DNA of 64,000 nucleotides from positions 13,949,001 through 14,013,000 of the forward strand of contig NC_037094.1 in assembly GCF_002994745.2 (NCBI RefSeq). Reading direction: 5' to 3'. The stretch comes from Rosa chinensis. Taxonomy: Eukaryota > Streptophyta > Magnoliopsida > Rosales > Rosaceae. The notes under the pieces are model-generated. The model saw nothing but the letters and a program-made list of their open reading frames with translations, was not told the origin of the DNA and ran no database searches. How positions within the stretch are numbered: position 1 is the first letter of the stretch; the number at the start of each line of letters is the position of its first letter. A program made the translations under genes and the position numbers. Below, one piece after another: positions 62,301 to 64,000 of the stretch.

Positions 62301-64000
62301 AAAAACAGATGCTGACAATCCAGTCCCAGCTTTTAAAGCTCCTGTAAGTAACCATTCTTCCTTTAACTTTTCACTATTGTGCCTAAAGTTATTTGATAAA
62401 ACACTCCTTTCTCATTCAGCATACTGAGAAAGGTTATATATGTTTTGGTGTCATGAACATTTTTAACAGGAAGTTCCCGATAATGAATTTGAGAAGCGAA
62501 TAAGACCAGAGGTTATACCAGCCGATGAGATTGGTGTAACATTTTCTGATATCGGTGCTCTGGAGGAGATTAAAGAATCCCTTCAAGAATTAGTAATGCT
62601 CCCACTGCGGAGACCAGATCTTTTCAATGGAGGCCTTTTAAAGCCTTGTAGAGGTATATTGCTATTTGGTCCACCTGGTAGTGGGAAGACTATGCTGGCA
62701 AAGGCCATTGCTAGGGAGGCTGGAGCTAGCTTCATCAATGTATCCATGTCTACCATTACTTCCAAATGGTTTGGTGAAGATGAGAAAAATGTCCGAGCTT
62801 TGTTCACATTAGCATCCAAAGTCTCTCCAACTATCATCTTTGTGGATGAAGTTGACAGCATGCTTGGGCAGAGAACCCGAGTGGGAGAGCATGAAGCCAT
62901 GCGAAAGATAAAGAATGAATTTATGACTCATTGGGATGGTCTCATGACTAAACAGGGAGAGCGGATCCTTGTCCTTGCTGCAACCAACAGGCCATTTGAC
63001 CTTGATGAAGCAATTATTAGGCGTTTTGAACGGAGGTACAAATCATATATGATATATTCTGTTGATTGATAGTATCAGTGTTGTGGCAATTCTGTAGTAA
63101 ATGTTGGTGAGACTTTTAATGCATATTGATATTTTAAAAAATTGGTAACATAATAATTTCTGAAATAATTTTGCTAATGACAAAGCTGTGTGGAAAACAG
63201 AATATTGGTTGGGCTACCAACTGCAGAGAACAGAGAAATGATCATGAGGACTTTGCTGTCAAAAGAGAAGGTGGATGACCAGCTAGATTTCAAGGAGCTT
63301 GCAACTATGACTGAAGGATATAGTGGAAGTGATCTTAAGGTCAGAGAATTAGATTACATATTTGGTTGTCTGGTGGTCCAATGCTTACTTAATTGGGTCT
63401 GAATTAGAATTGACTGTGACATCATTTTTGAACAGAATTTGTGCACCACAGCTGCCTATCGGCCTGTTAGGGAGTTAATACAGGCAGAGAGACAAAAGGA
63501 TTTGGTAAGATGATCTATTTCTAAGGAAGTTTGGATCACAAATGTTTGGATCTAGGACAGCAACTTTTATTCAATTATCAATGTTTGTTCTTGACTGTAG
63601 GAGAAAAAGAAGAGAGCTGCAGAAGGACAAAATCAACAAGATGCTTCTGAAGAACGAAATCCAGACGCCGTCTCGGATACAAAAGAAGAACAGAAAGAGG
63701 CAAGAGTGATCACCCTCAGGCCCCTTAATATGGAAGACTTCCGGCAGGCAAAGAATCAAGTACGTTTACTCTCTTACTTCTTATGTGCCAGTATTTTGAG
63801 CTTAATAGTACTCGCAAGAGTTTTCTCTTCAATGTGGAACCGGACACTTCCTCCCTCCCCAGTGCTCTTCCCACCAAAGACATATGTTCAGTTCTCTCTC
63901 TCCCTCTCTAGGCATTCTTGTATCCCCTTGGCTGATTCAGTATCATCGCTAATTCCTGTTATATATTCGGAACGCAGGTTGCAGCTAGCTTTGCAGCTGA
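59320..64000 (+). CDS. Membrane-anchored AAA ATPase (DAA1/ATAD1-Msp1-like), 3' end outside window
   Basis: Sixteen exons seen: 59320-59537, 59849-59970, 60061-60149, 60243-60278, 60482-60575, 60670-60712, 60815-60915, 61216-61280, 61408-61904, 61983-62070, 62158-62343, 62470-63035, 63201-63339, 63436-63504, 63601-63759, and 63978 onward. They join in one frame through about 830 residues. The start MEQKGILLSALGVGMG opens a glycine-rich hydrophobic segment, a likely membrane anchor. The middle part (ELYQQLLAKALAHYFQAKLL, YVSKTTPIVLYLRDIDNIL) is typical of plant DAA1-type proteins. The AAA domain lies in exons 12-14: Walker A GPPGSGKTMLAKA, Walker B IIFVDEVDSM, sensor ATNRPFDLDEAIIRRFERR. By family, such ATPases extract or remodel membrane proteins; plant members have been linked to mitochondria, peroxisomes or MVBs. 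The function here is inferred. Its C-terminal VPS4-like end lies beyond 64000. Confidence 0.93.

Overview
This is a nuclear segment from a flowering plant. It has AT-rich intergenic DNA, spliced genes with GT-AG introns, a plant-type tRNA-Leu, and many plant transposons (copia LTR elements, LINEs, MITEs, probable Helitron ends). The gene families (ALMT, CDPK, HAK/KUP, DUF295 F-box) point to a eudicot. A rosid, perhaps Rosaceae, is my impression only; nothing in the window proves it.

Layout. 1-23.7 kb is a transposon-rich block with no intact host gene. It holds: an ORF1-only LINE with target-site duplications (1.5-3.4 kb); an internally deleted copia element with 857-bp LTRs, inserted into a small palindromic repeat (5.2-9.3 kb); a MITE at 10.3 kb; a decayed 6-kb copia element (copia A, 10.9-16.9 kb) nested in a 5'-truncated LINE (to 18.1 kb); a glyoxal-oxidase-like pseudogene split by a 1-kb poly-A retroelement that carries a 61-bp-arm palindrome (18.5-20.4 kb); and three TIR elements (20.5, 21.0-22.6 and 23.1-23.7 kb). 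24.2-27.9 kb holds a six-exon aluminium-activated malate transporter gene (minus strand). After a long empty stretch, a second copia element of the same family (copia B, 31.2-37.5 kb) keeps an open gag.

38-64 kb is gene-dense: an eight-exon calcium-dependent protein kinase (+), a frameshifted DUF295 F-box gene (-), a nine-exon HAK/KUP/KT potassium-transporter homologue (+) whose two best-conserved pore motifs are replaced, a four-exon plastid-type CPBP (CAAX/Abi) intramembrane protease (+), a tRNA-Leu(CAA), a MULE-like MITE with a nested retroelement plus two Helitron-like 5' ends, and the first 16 exons of a membrane-anchored AAA ATPase (+) that runs off the window. For each of the four complete spliced genes, my hand-derived exons add up to an uninterrupted reading frame.

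The genes are unrelated single plant genes with no sign of co-regulation, apart from a loose ion-transport and calcium-signalling theme (ALMT, CDPK, HAK). I found no CRISPR, operon or virus-like system. The most interesting items are the HAK-like gene lacking its signature motifs, the cleanly dated nested insertions (one with an internal empty site), and the palindrome-bearing retroelement that splits the last codons of the glyoxal oxidase pseudogene.
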